In this document: one piece after another, positions 36,107 to 44,036 of the stretch
How the letters are laid out: each line of letters opens with the position of its first letter
How positions within the stretch are numbered: the stretch's first letter is position 1
Source: Amycolatopsis dendrobii
Lineage (GTDB): Bacteria > Actinomycetota > Actinomycetes > Mycobacteriales > Pseudonocardiaceae
Assembly: GCF_014145675.1 (NCBI RefSeq)
Contig: NZ_JACGZW010000006.1
Location: 1 to 64,000 of the forward strand
Direction of reading: 5' to 3'
DNA: 64,000 bases
Made by a program: the position numbers and the translations under genes
The notes under the pieces: generated by a model
Told to the model about the DNA's origin: nothing
The model's database searches: none
Seen by the model: only the letters and a program-made list of their open reading frames with translations

Positions 36107-36718
36107 ATGCCCCGGCTCAGCAAACTGTCCACGGGCGTGGTGACCGGCGTCGCGGCAGGCGCGATCGCGGTCCTCACCGCAGGCACGGCCTCGGCCGCCA
36201 CCGCGACCTACCAGGCCGGCCCCGCGAACTACAGCTGCACGTTCCCGGCCATCCCGCCGCAGACCGTGGCGGTCACGGCGCAGTTCGACGGCCCGGACAC
36301 GATTCCCGTCAACGGCACCACGACCCCGACCAACGTTTCCGGCACCGCGACCATCACCGCGCTGGTCCACGCGCTGCTCACCGCCGCGGGATACGACGGA
36401 ATCCGCGGCACCGCCGATGTCCCGATCACCGTCGACAACGGTTCGCTCTCCCCGTCGGACGCCTCCGGCCTGCAGATCCCGGAGCAGATCTACCCGGCGG
36501 GCGGCGCGATCACGGTGAACATCGCCCAGACGTCGACGTCGTCGATCCCGACCTACACCGCGCCGAGCAGCCCCGGCACGGTGACGTTCGGCCTCGACAC
36601 GACGCTCTCCGCCCAGCTCGAATTCCACAAGCCTTCGGACGACAGCTGGACCCCGTGGACCATGACGTGCACCGCGCCGTCGGGCACCAGCTTCAGCCCG
36701 TCGGGCACCATTTCCTGA
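36107..36718 (+). CDS. Secreted protein of unknown function, single N-type domain (possibly DUF6801-like)
   Basis: A 203-residue exported protein with a signal peptide (about 1-30, ending TASA). The mature part is one beta-rich domain bounded by cysteines: YSCTFPAIPPQTVAV near the start and TMTCTAPSG near the end. A conserved core includes ALLTAAGYDGIRGTADVPI. The same layout (CPF ... C near the end) makes up the N-terminal half of the protein at 38403. The fold resembles what I recall as DUF6801, but this was not checked. AAGGAG precedes the ATG; a terminator follows. Confidence 0.75.
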   Translation: MPRLSKLSTGVVTGVAAGAIAVLTAGTASAATATYQAGPANYSCTFPAIPPQTVAVTAQFDGPDTIPVNGTTTPTNVSGTATITALVHALLTAAGYDGIRGTADVPITVDNGSLSPSDASGLQIPEQIYPAGGAITVNIAQTSTSSIPTYTAPSSPGTVTFGLDTTLSAQLEFHKPSDDSWTPWTMTCTAPSGTSFSPSGTIS

Positions 36719-36727
36719 CCCTGGCTG

Positions 36728-36768
36728 ACGGAGGGGCGGCTGATTGCCGCCCCTCCGTTGTTGTTTCC
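36728..36768 (+). terminator. Rho-independent terminator
   Basis: A 13-bp perfect stem, ACGGAGGGGCGGC (36728-36740) with 36746-36758, has a 5-base loop. The T-rich tail TGTTGTTT follows. It lies 10 bases past the stop of the secreted-protein gene. Confidence 0.9.
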
Positions 36769-37121
36769 GGCAGCACACCCGGCGTCGGAGAACCAGCTAG
36801 CACCCGAACTTCACGACATGAGAACCCGCGACCGTCGCTCCGCGCAGCAGGAACTGGGAACCGACGTCGAGCGACGAAGCATTCCATCCACTCCACCACG
36901 AAACAAAGGTCCTTACCAGCAAAGGGTTCTGCTGCCGCCCCTGCGATGGGACGCGCACCCGAACCGGCACCGGAGACCACTTTTCAACGCGGCAGAAGCC
37001 CCTCGACGCTAGGGAGAGCCCGCTCGACGTGCACCCCGGCGACCGCCCTTCCCAGCGCACCAGGAACCGGATTCAGGCCAGGATCCGGGCAGCCAGCCTC
37101 GCCAGGCTTCCGGTCGCCGCT
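36769..37121. other. Intergenic stretch without a recognisable gene
   Basis: About 350 bases between the terminator at 36758 and the RCC1-gene stop at 37122. Short open frames exist but show no ribosome site, codon pattern or family similarity. I checked for a tRNA-like fold and saw none. Confidence 0.5.
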
Positions 37122-38159
37122 TCAGTGCCGGCAGGGCACCGACCGGTCCGTGATCACCAGGCCGAACTCGTACCCCGCCGACGCACCGGTCACCGGCCCG
37201 CACACCGGCGGCTTCGGCACCGTCGCCTGGCTGTAGGAGTTGTTGCCCCAGGCGACCAGCGATCCGTCCGCCTTGATCGCCAGGTTGTGGTTCCACCCGG
37301 CGTCGATGGCGACAACCCCGGTCTTGGCCGCGGCGGGCACGTCGGTCTGGCCGTAGTTGTCGTGCCCCCAGGCGATCACTCCGCCGTCCTTCAGCGCGAG
37401 ACTGTGCTCGTACCCGGCAGAAATGGCCGTCACCCCGGACTGCGCCGCAGCGGGAACCGTCGTCTGGCCGAACGTGTTGCTGCCCCAGGCAAGCACCGCT
37501 CCGGCCTTCAGCACGAGGTTGTGGTCACCTCCCGCCGAGATCGCGTCGACGCCGGACTCCGCGAAGCCCGGCACGTCCGTCCGGCTGCCCCAGCTCACCA
37601 CCTGGCCGTTGCGCAGCAACGCGAGGCTGTGCACGGCACTGGAGGAAATCGCGGTCACCCCGCTGGCCACCGATGCCGGAAGCTCCGTCTGGCCGTACCA
37701 GTCGTTGCCCCACGCATACACTTTGCCGTTCTTGAGACCGAGACCGTGCAGCCAGCCGGCGGCGATCTGGGCCGTGCCGGACGACAGGTCCGCCGGCACC
37801 TCGCTTTCCCCGAAGTTGTTGTCGCCCCAGGCGAGCACAGCACCGCTTTTGAGCGCCAGACCGAACAAGCCGCCTGCCGAAACCGCGGAAAGACCCGAGG
37901 TAGTGGCCGCGGGCAGTCCCTGCATGCCCCGAGTCCCCCACTGGTAAATGCCCCCAGCCGCGGTCAGTTGCGGCACGTTCGCCGCGCCTGCAGCGCTGCC
38001 CGTTGCCTGCGCCTGCGCCGTGACCACGGTGTTCGCCGACTTCGACGGTGGTGCGTTCAGCACGACAGCGGGACCGCTCGACGCCGCCCCCGCACCAACC
38101 ACGGCGACCGCGGCGACTGCTGCCGCGCCCTTGCCCCATCGCCGGTATCCGGCCGCCAT
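37122..38159 (-). CDS. Secreted RCC1-repeat (beta-propeller) protein
   Basis: A 345-residue protein with a signal or anchor segment (about 1-32). About seven RCC1-type repeats of ~36 residues follow. Each carries a variant of VTAISAGxxHSLALK-xG-VxAWGxNxxGQTxVP, which builds a beta-propeller. RCC1 repeats in bacteria mediate protein binding; there is no evidence for GTP-exchange activity. GGAAGGAG precedes the ATG. It is transcribed towards the secreted cluster and divergently from the gene at 38403, so a shared surface role is possible but unproven. Confidence 0.88.
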   Translation of the reverse strand: MAAGYRRWGKGAAAVAAVAVVGAGAASSGPAVVLNAPPSKSANTVVTAQAQATGSAAGAANVPQLTAAGGIYQWGTRGMQGLPAATTSGLSAVSAGGLFGLALKSGAVLAWGDNNFGESEVPADLSSGTAQIAAGWLHGLGLKNGKVYAWGNDWYGQTELPASVASGVTAISSSAVHSLALLRNGQVVSWGSRTDVPGFAESGVDAISAGGDHNLVLKAGAVLAWGSNTFGQTTVPAAAQSGVTAISAGYEHSLALKDGGVIAWGHDNYGQTDVPAAAKTGVVAIDAGWNHNLAIKADGSLVAWGNNSYSQATVPKPPVCGPVTGASAGYEFGLVITDRSVPCRH

Positions 38160-38226
38160 CGCAGCTCCTTCCGCCGAACGTCTGGCAGGGATGATTCCAG
38201 CCTCGTGGCCTCTGCGGCGAATGTGG

Positions 38227-38245
38227 CGATTCTTTGTCAGAATCG
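38227..38245 (-). promoter_or_regulatory. Palindrome in the RCC1-gene upstream region
   Basis: CGATTCT-TTGTC-AGAATCG is a perfect 7-bp inverted repeat located 68 bases before the RCC1 ATG and in the shared region with the divergent secreted-protein gene. It is an operator candidate. Confidence 0.35.
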
Positions 38246-38328
38246 AATGAAAGCCCGCCCCCGAACTGTCTCATGAACCTAAGAAAAGCCCTGGCGGGCA
38301 AGGGAAATCCCCCGTCGCCCGGCTACGC

Positions 38329-38358
38329 TTGCGAACCGGCGAAACTCACCGGTAACTT
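38329..38358 (+). promoter_or_regulatory. Candidate promoter of the two-domain secreted protein
   Basis: TTGCGA (38329-38334), an 18-base spacer and TAACTT (38353-38358) lie 45 bases before the ATG at 38403. The surrounding AACTCACCGGTAACTT matches the block before the paralogue at 36107 in 14 of 16 positions. Confidence 0.45.
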
Positions 38359-38402
38359 CGCTCGAAAGCCATTCTCCGGACCGCCGGGAGAGGAGGCGCA
38401 CC

Positions 38403-39845
38403 ATGCCAGAATCACGCGGGCGCCCGGTCCGCCGCCGGACTGCCTCCGTCGCCCTCGCAGTCCTCGGGGTCCTGTCGATCGGCACTGGAGCGCTCACCGG
38501 CGTCAGCTCCGCCTCGACCGAGACGCCCATGCCTGCCGCCCCGCCCCCGTCATCAGCCGGTGAGCAGCAGGTCAGCAAAGACATCACCTTCGACTGCCCG
38601 TTCGCCGCTCCCGCGGGCTCACAGCAGATCACCCTCACCGTCTCCGCCGCAGTACCCGCAACGGTGCAGGTCGGGTCCGGGCTGAAGTTCCGTTCTCTTG
38701 CCGCGTCTTTCCTGCTCCCGCATGCCGTCGCCGCCCAGCTGGCGCCGACCGCGGCGGACGGCGTCCGCGGCGGGCTCACTCTTGACTTGACCGCACATCA
38801 AGGCGACAAGCACTCCGCGATCCCCACGCCATTCACCGTCGCCGCGACCCCGTTGCCGGAAACCGGCGACGTCAAGCTCACCGCGACCGCGGACCTGCCA
38901 GAGCAAGCGATCACTGTCCCCGGCAAAGTCAGCTTCGACATCGGTGCCCCGACCATCGCCTTGAAACCCGCTGCCGACGCCGCCGCCGAAGCGACCCCCG
39001 TCGCCTGCACTCTCCTCCCGGACCAGACGACCACCCTGGCGTCGGTCCTCGCCACTCAGCCACCTGCGAACACCCCCGGCCCGTCGAAGCCGGATCCCTC
39101 ACCGCCACCAGCGCCGCCCGCGGCCGAGCCCAACGCGGTCTCGCCCCAAGACGACGGCTTCCCGCTCGTCACCCCGCTCAACTACGTCCAGGTCACGGCG
39201 ACTTCGTCGATCTATCGGCTGGGCGCCACCGTGGCCAGCAGCCGGACCGCGATCCTCAACGGATCCTGGACCCTCATCCTCGACCCGCCCGACTACATCC
39301 CGCGCGACCCGAGCACGATCTCCGGCGTCGTCGGCTTCCGCCCGGTCACCGCGACCTTCCTCGGTTTCGGATTCGTGCCGGTGAGCGCCACGGTCGAGTT
39401 CCTGCCGGTCGACTACCGCAATTCCAAACTGATCGACCTCACCGGCCAGCTCTGGGGCGGCGTCCGCCTGACCACCCATGTCCAGGTGATGGCGCGGATG
39501 AGCAATGCCGAAGTCAACGGCGTGCCACTGGATCTCGGCCCGGACTGCGTCACCGCCAAACCGGTATCCCTCAACCTGTCCGGCAAATACAACGCCACGA
39601 CAGGCGGCATCATCAGCACCGACCCGAATTCGCCCGACCCCGACTACCGCGGTTTCGCCCTGCCGCCGTTCGTCCACTGCGGCACCGCGGAACCGCTCGG
39701 CCCGCTGCTCACCGGGATGGCCTCGACCACGACGAACGTCAACCAGGCCAAGGTGGTCAACGTCAACTTCTCTGAATGCGCTTCGAACAAATTCCCAGAT
39801 CACACCAAGTGCAAGCCGATTCCCGACACACCGCCTCCCAGCTGA
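38403..39845 (+). CDS. Large secreted two-domain protein of unknown function
   Basis: A 480-residue exported protein: Arg-rich signal peptide (about 1-38), then an N-terminal domain (about 55-215) that opens FDCPFAAPAGSQQITLTV and closes near PVACTLLPD. A Pro-rich linker (about 220-245; PGPSKPDPSPPPAPPAAEP) leads to a larger beta-rich domain (about 255-480). That domain ends with CVTAKPVSLNLSGKY, HCGTAEPLGPLLTGMASTTT and a Cys-containing tail. The N-domain has the layout of the protein at 36107 and the end of the C-domain that of the protein at 35141, so it looks like a fusion or ancestor of the two. GAGAGGAGG precedes the ATG. A decayed fragment follows its stop. Confidence 0.78.
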   Translation: MPESRGRPVRRRTASVALAVLGVLSIGTGALTGVSSASTETPMPAAPPPSSAGEQQVSKDITFDCPFAAPAGSQQITLTVSAAVPATVQVGSGLKFRSLAASFLLPHAVAAQLAPTAADGVRGGLTLDLTAHQGDKHSAIPTPFTVAATPLPETGDVKLTATADLPEQAITVPGKVSFDIGAPTIALKPAADAAAEATPVACTLLPDQTTTLASVLATQPPANTPGPSKPDPSPPPAPPAAEPNAVSPQDDGFPLVTPLNYVQVTATSSIYRLGATVASSRTAILNGSWTLILDPPDYIPRDPSTISGVVGFRPVTATFLGFGFVPVSATVEFLPVDYRNSKLIDLTGQLWGGVRLTTHVQVMARMSNAEVNGVPLDLGPDCVTAKPVSLNLSGKYNATTGGIISTDPNSPDPDYRGFALPPFVHCGTAEPLGPLLTGMASTTTNVNQAKVVNVNFSECASNKFPDHTKCKPIPDTPPPS

Positions 39846-40202
39846 AAGCGAACGCCGCCCCGGGCTGCCGAGATCTCAGTACACTTCACCGGCCCGGCGT
39901 CGGTCGGACGAGGAGGCGTCGCCGCGCTGACCGAGTTCAGCGGCACGCTTACTCCGACCGGCAACTATCACGCACTATTGCGAGCCGCGGGAATGGACGG
40001 GCTTCGAGGGACTGCGAGCGGAGACGTCGTGAATCTTCCCTTGTGTGCCTCCTCAGGCTTCTTGTCGAGTCCTTCCGTATCGGTTTTCACGATTCCAGAA
40101 ACGAGCAAAATGGCCCGTGTCGGTCGGCGTCGGCAACCCCACAGCACGAACACCCGCCGACGTTCGTCCGCGCATCAGTTCAACCTCTGCGCGGACCACT
40201 GA
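39846..40202 (+). pseudogene. Remnant of an N-type secreted domain
   Basis: Reading on in the same frame after the TGA of the upstream gene gives EISVHFTGPASVGRGGVAAL, and later HALLRAAGMDGLRGTASGD and FTIPET. These align with VTAQFDGP..., HALLTAAGYDGIRGTADVP and QIPEQ in the protein at 36107. The piece lacks a start, a signal peptide and both ends of the domain, and the frame degenerates into Arg-rich sequence before the TGA at 40200. It is therefore best read as a decayed or truncated copy. It fills most of the 367-base gap before the PucR gene. Confidence 0.6.
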
Positions 40203-40212
40203 ACCAAGCCGC

Positions 40213-41511
40213 TCAGCGGCGGCTTCGCGAGTCCTCGTAAGAAGTCGGCCGACGACTGGCTGGCACCATGGTCGCCGCGTCGAGAGGCGGCGGCCAAGAC
40301 AGTCCCGAACGTGGCCGGTCGTCCGCGGCCGCGCGCAAGACCAGTTCCATTTCGAACCGCGCGGCCGGATCGCGCAGCAGTTCGCCGAAGGTCGCCTGCA
40401 ATTGGCGCATGCGGTAGCGCACCGTCTGCGGGTGGACTTGCAGGCGCTCGGCGATCTCGACCACGTTCCCCTGACTGTCGAGCCAGGCGCGCAACGTTTC
40501 GAGAAGCCGATCCTGCTGCTTGTCGGTCATGTCCGCCAAGGGGGCGAAAAGCCGGGTGCGGAGGAGTTCGGTGAGCACGCCGTCCGAATGCACCAGCAAG
40601 GCAGCGAGATGCTCCTCCGCGCGAAGCACCCGCTCACCAGGGATTCGCCCCCGATCGGCGAGAACCAGTGTGCGGCGTGCCCAGCGCAGAGAGTCGGCGA
40701 GGCTGGCCAATGGCACGCACGGCCCGACCGACAGCCGGCAATTCGGCAGTGCGGCCTGAAGAGTCGCCAGCCGGGCACCATTGACCGCGCCGGGCACGAC
40801 GATGCACGGCTCGGCGGAGTCCAGGTCCGCCAGGACATCCGAGTCCAACGTCGCGTGCCGGCGGGCCCTGCCGTTGAGCGGCGATTGGACAGCAATCGGC
40901 GACGCCTGCTCCGGCACTGCCCAACCGGTCAGCTGAGCCAACTCCGCGATCGCCTTCGGCGGGGCGGCCGGGACCTCCAGCAGGACGCCGAGCAGCCGTC
41001 GCCGCCAAGTGTCCAATGCGCCGGCGGTGCGAGCTTTCGCCTCTAAATAGCCATCCAGTGCGACCGACGCCAATTCGTCCATGAACGCCAACATCGCATC
41101 AGCCAGCTGCGACATGACCGCCGAGGAAAGGCCGGCCCGCCGTCCGACCCGCATGATCCGGCGCCACGACACGCGCGCGCCGACCCGATACGCCGATTGC
41201 AGAGTGTCGAGGCTCCGCCCTTCCCGCATCTCGTTCTGCCCGAGCCGATGGTGCACCTCGTGCGATTGTTCCTTCGACGCCCGCGGGTCGGCGATCTGCG
41301 CGACGAACAGCGTGATCGCATACTCGACGCCCGCGCGGATCGATCTCCCGTACGGACCGTCGAGCGGACGCGCGTAGGCGGGAATCGTCGCGCGGATTTC
41401 GTCGACGATCTCGGCGGACAGGCTCGCCAGTTCGGGCCGCAGGATCTCGGCGAGTTTGCGTGGCAGCGCAGCCGACGGCACAGCGTGATCGAGTCCCCGC
41501 TCCACCGACAT
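40213..41511 (-). CDS. PucR-family helix-turn-helix regulator
   Basis: A 432-residue regulator. The N-terminal helical sensor-like region (about 20-180) includes SLDTLQSAYRVGARVSWRRI. A degenerate GGDEF-like central part follows, then the PucR C-terminal HTH (about 360-415; WLDSQGNVVEIAERLQVHPQ then TVRYRMRQLQ). The ATG of MSVERGLDHA has GAAGGAG upstream. The target is unknown; no divergent gene is within range, so autoregulation or remote control is likely. A CTTGTCAC palindrome lies in its upstream region. Confidence 0.9.
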   Translation of the reverse strand: MSVERGLDHAVPSAALPRKLAEILRPELASLSAEIVDEIRATIPAYARPLDGPYGRSIRAGVEYAITLFVAQIADPRASKEQSHEVHHRLGQNEMREGRSLDTLQSAYRVGARVSWRRIMRVGRRAGLSSAVMSQLADAMLAFMDELASVALDGYLEAKARTAGALDTWRRRLLGVLLEVPAAPPKAIAELAQLTGWAVPEQASPIAVQSPLNGRARRHATLDSDVLADLDSAEPCIVVPGAVNGARLATLQAALPNCRLSVGPCVPLASLADSLRWARRTLVLADRGRIPGERVLRAEEHLAALLVHSDGVLTELLRTRLFAPLADMTDKQQDRLLETLRAWLDSQGNVVEIAERLQVHPQTVRYRMRQLQATFGELLRDPAARFEMELVLRAAADDRPRSGLSWPPPLDAATMVPASRRPTSYEDSRSRR

Positions 41512-41858
41512 CGCAGCTCCTTCGCTCCGCCCCGGTTCCCCGACCGCGCCGCAGCGCTGCCGGGAGCCCCCGCATCCATTGAGGGGTGACACCCGACACA
41601 TCGAAAAACCAACGCCAAACGTGTCACCGCTCCGCGAAGAAACCGATTTCTTGTCACGTTTGTGACAAGTTCACGAGGTCAGAGGGGCACATCGCGACAA
41701 CACACCACCAGGCGCGCTACGCCGTGCGTACAAACGGACGCACCAGGGCGCCTGCCTTCAGCGGCGACCCGGCGGGCAGCGAAAACGACCACAGAGCGTC
41801 ACCCGGCAGAGTCCTCCTCCCTCTTGTAGCATGTGCTTGATACAAGAGGGAGGGGTTC
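41512..41858. promoter_or_regulatory. Divergent control region between pucR-type and YtrA-type operons
   Basis: This 347-base gap contains no gene that I can see. It holds the palindrome at 41650-41669, CTTGTCAC-GTTT-GTGACAAG, with further TGTCAC/GTGACA half-sites near 41590 and 41622, 140-160 bases before the PucR start. It also holds the operator-like repeat at 41816-41853. Confidence 0.45.
41816..41853 (+). promoter_or_regulatory. 13-bp inverted repeat operator of the GntR operon
   Basis: CCTCCCTCTTGTA (41816-41828) pairs perfectly with 41841-41853 across 12 bases. The core CTTGTA...TACAAG is a typical shape for a GntR-family site. The 3' arm includes the GGGAGGGG ribosome site of the gene at 41859, so the repeat could act at DNA level (repressor binding) or RNA level (occluding translation). 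Confidence 0.6.
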
Positions 41859-42587
41859 ATGATGCAACTCGACACGGCGCTCGCCGTCGCGGGCATCACC
41901 GGCCTGTTCGGGCTGATCATCCTGATCGTGTTGTGGCCAGGCGAGAAACAAGGCGTGCGGCTGCTGGCGAAATGGGGCGTGCGGAACCCGACCGCCGACC
42001 AGGTGCCGGTGGCCGTGCGCTATCTGCGCCGTCGTCGATTCTGGTATCCGTGGCTGTTCCTCGGCCTGCCCCTCATCCCGGGCACGACGAATCTCGTCGG
42101 CGAACGGAACGCGAACTCGCTGGTGTTCGTGGTGCTGCTCGGCGGGCTCGCCGCCGAAATCCTCGCTCAGCGCCCCTCGCGGGAACCCCGCAGGGAAGCC
42201 GTGCTCGCACCGCGCGGCGTGCTCGATTTCGCTCCGCTGTGGACGATCATCGTCTCCGGGCTGGCCACCCTCGCCGCCGTCGTGCATCTCGCCGTTTTGC
42301 GGCAATGGGGCCCGCTGGCGGTGACAGTCGGCGCGGCCGCGGTGTCGTGGATCATCGTGCTCCTCGCGGTGCGTCGTCCGGCCGCCGGCGACCCGGAAGT
42401 CGACCAGGCACTGCGCGTGCGCAGCGCGCGCGTCGCCCTCGGGCTCGGCACCGGAACGGCTGCCACGCTCGGCTGGACGGTCGGCGACCTCACCTCGTTC
42501 CTCGCGTTCGTCGCCACCGTCGCCGCGTTCCTCGCGATCGTCGGCCCGCCGCCGAAGCAGCGCGCGACAACCACGGCAGCACGGTAA
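41859..42587 (+). CDS. Multi-pass membrane protein (DUF1648-like surroundings)
   Basis: A 242-residue protein with about six hydrophobic segments (for example GITGLFGLIILIVLWP, WTIIVSGLATLAAVVHLAVL, LTSFLAFVATVAAFLAIVG). Its TAA is followed immediately by the ATG of a YtrA-type GntR regulator. Such regulators usually head operons for membrane proteins induced by cell-wall-active compounds, so a role in envelope stress is inferred. The family itself is not recognised with certainty. A second ATG three bases in is equally possible. Confidence 0.75.
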   Translation: MMQLDTALAVAGITGLFGLIILIVLWPGEKQGVRLLAKWGVRNPTADQVPVAVRYLRRRRFWYPWLFLGLPLIPGTTNLVGERNANSLVFVVLLGGLAAEILAQRPSREPRREAVLAPRGVLDFAPLWTIIVSGLATLAAVVHLAVLRQWGPLAVTVGAAAVSWIIVLLAVRRPAAGDPEVDQALRVRSARVALGLGTGTAATLGWTVGDLTSFLAFVATVAAFLAIVGPPPKQRATTTAAR

Positions 42588-42974
42588 ATGCCGCTGCGAG
42601 TAGTGGTCGACGCCGAAAGCGGAGTTCCGCCCTGGCGTCAGGTGCACGACCAGATAGTCCGCGCGATCACGACCGGCTCCCTCGCCCGGGACGCCCGCCT
42701 GCCGCCGATCCGTCAGCTTTCGAGGGACCTCGGGCTCGCCTCCGGCACCGTCGCCCGCGTGTACCGCGAGCTCGAGTCCGCCGGCTGGGTCACCACCGCA
42801 CGAGCACGCGGAACCGTCGTGACCGGCCCGGCCGAGCGACCGGATCCGGGCGCACTGCTTCGCAACGCGGCCGTCGAATACGCCCGGCACAGCCGGGAAC
42901 TCGGGGTCGCGCCGGACGAAGCCGTCGACGCCGTGCGCGCGGCATTGGCGAGCCTGGACACGCCGTCGCAGTGA
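42588..42974 (+). CDS. GntR-family regulator, YtrA subfamily
   Basis: A 128-residue regulator with an N-terminal winged helix (PPWRQVHDQIVRAITTGSLA, LPPIRQLSRDLGLASGTVAR, VYRELESAGWVTTARARGT) and a short C-terminal helical region. It lacks the large effector domain of other GntR proteins, which defines the YtrA group. It starts directly after the TAA of the membrane-protein gene and probably binds the inverted repeat at 41816-41853. Confidence 0.92.
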   Translation: MPLRVVVDAESGVPPWRQVHDQIVRAITTGSLARDARLPPIRQLSRDLGLASGTVARVYRELESAGWVTTARARGTVVTGPAERPDPGALLRNAAVEYARHSRELGVAPDEAVDAVRAALASLDTPSQ

Positions 42975-43119
42975 ATCCGGTCGATCGTCCGGCCGGCGCG
43001 GTGTTCGCCGTTCTGTGAACCGTCTTCCGCACGGTCTCGGGCACACCTCCTTCTTGCCCGTGCGTTCCCGTGGTCCACTCACCGGACGAGGCGCGGTCTC
43101 ACCGCCTCGGCGCGGAGGT

Positions 43120-43917
43120 TCAGCCCTCCATCAGCACCCTCCCCACCGCGGCCAGCACGGGTTCCAGCGCGGCGACTTCCGTGCCGACGCATTCCGTGAT
43201 GCCCGCACCGACGACCTCCATTCCGGAAAGCCCGTCGATTGCTTCGGCCAATTCAGCGATCGTGAGCCCGCCGGGCTCCGGATAATTCACTCCGGGGAAC
43301 TCTTCGGGATCAAGAATGTCCAAATCCACATGCAGATAAACGCGGTCCGCTCCCGCGGCGTTCAGCGCTCCGGCGACGTCGTCGGAGCGCACGGCGAGGC
43401 CGCCGGCAATGGCTTCCTCTTCCGCGGAATCGAGCGAGCGGGTGCCGAACAGCACTGCTTGGCCGCGTTCGATCGCCGGACTCGCGGCGAAATCCTTGTC
43501 GCCCTCGCCGAGCAACGACCGCAGCACCATGCCGTGATAGGCCCCCGAGGGCGAGGAATCCGCCGTGTTCAAGTCCGCGTGCGCGTCGAACCACGCGACG
43601 CCAAGCGTTGCGCCGTAACGGAAACGCGCGACACCGACCGGGACCAGCTCGACGCCGCAGTCGCCGCCGATCGTGAGCACCGGGCCTTCCGGCGCTTCGA
43701 GCGCAGCGAGCTGCAACTGCCGGTTCGTGCCCGTGAGCACGGACCGGTTGGCTATTCCGGCGACGACGTCGGACGTCGCTGCGTCCTGGCGTACGTGGTG
43801 CACCGGCTTGCCGAGCACGTGCCCGGCCAGTTCGGAAAGTGCGCGGCAGCCCTCGACCAGCCCCTTGGCTCGGGGACTGATCGCGCCCTGCCATTGCGGC
43901 ACCGCGTTGATCAGCAT
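43120..43917 (-). CDS. Arginase/agmatinase/formiminoglutamase-family hydrolase
   Basis: A 265-residue ureohydrolase-fold protein. Metal-binding motifs are present: GGDCGVELVPV (Asp instead of the usual GGDHS pattern's His), WFDAHADLNT and HVDLDILDPEEFPG. The change of GGDH to GGDC at the first motif would alter one Mn ligand, so the metal site may be unusual. The substrate (arginine, agmatine or another guanidino compound) cannot be assigned. It stands alone, convergent with the GntR gene. Confidence 0.88.
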   Translation of the reverse strand: MLINAVPQWQGAISPRAKGLVEGCRALSELAGHVLGKPVHHVRQDAATSDVVAGIANRSVLTGTNRQLQLAALEAPEGPVLTIGGDCGVELVPVGVARFRYGATLGVAWFDAHADLNTADSSPSGAYHGMVLRSLLGEGDKDFAASPAIERGQAVLFGTRSLDSAEEEAIAGGLAVRSDDVAGALNAAGADRVYLHVDLDILDPEEFPGVNYPEPGGLTIAELAEAIDGLSGMEVVGAGITECVGTEVAALEPVLAAVGRVLMEG

Positions 43918-43963
43918 GCTTCGACGCTAGCGCGAACCCCCCGGAAAAAGCGAGCCGTAAATG

Positions 43964-44012
43964 GTGCGAGGGGTCCCTTCGCTCCGTTTTGGAGCGAAGG
44001 GACCCCTCGCAC
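43964..44012 (-). terminator. 22-bp perfect hairpin after pyc
   Basis: The arms 43964-43985 and 43991-44012 are exact complements (outer part GTGCGAGGGGTCCCTTC) around the loop GTTTT. It starts 24 bases beyond the pyruvate carboxylase stop on the minus strand. Confidence 0.75.
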
Positions 44013-44036
44013 GAGAAAAAGTGGCGCGGGAGCGGG

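Noticed and set aside
36769-37121. tRNA gene or small gene in the gap before the RCC1 gene.
   Set aside because: No cloverleaf, no conserved T-loop and no ribosome-site-led frame could be found by eye.
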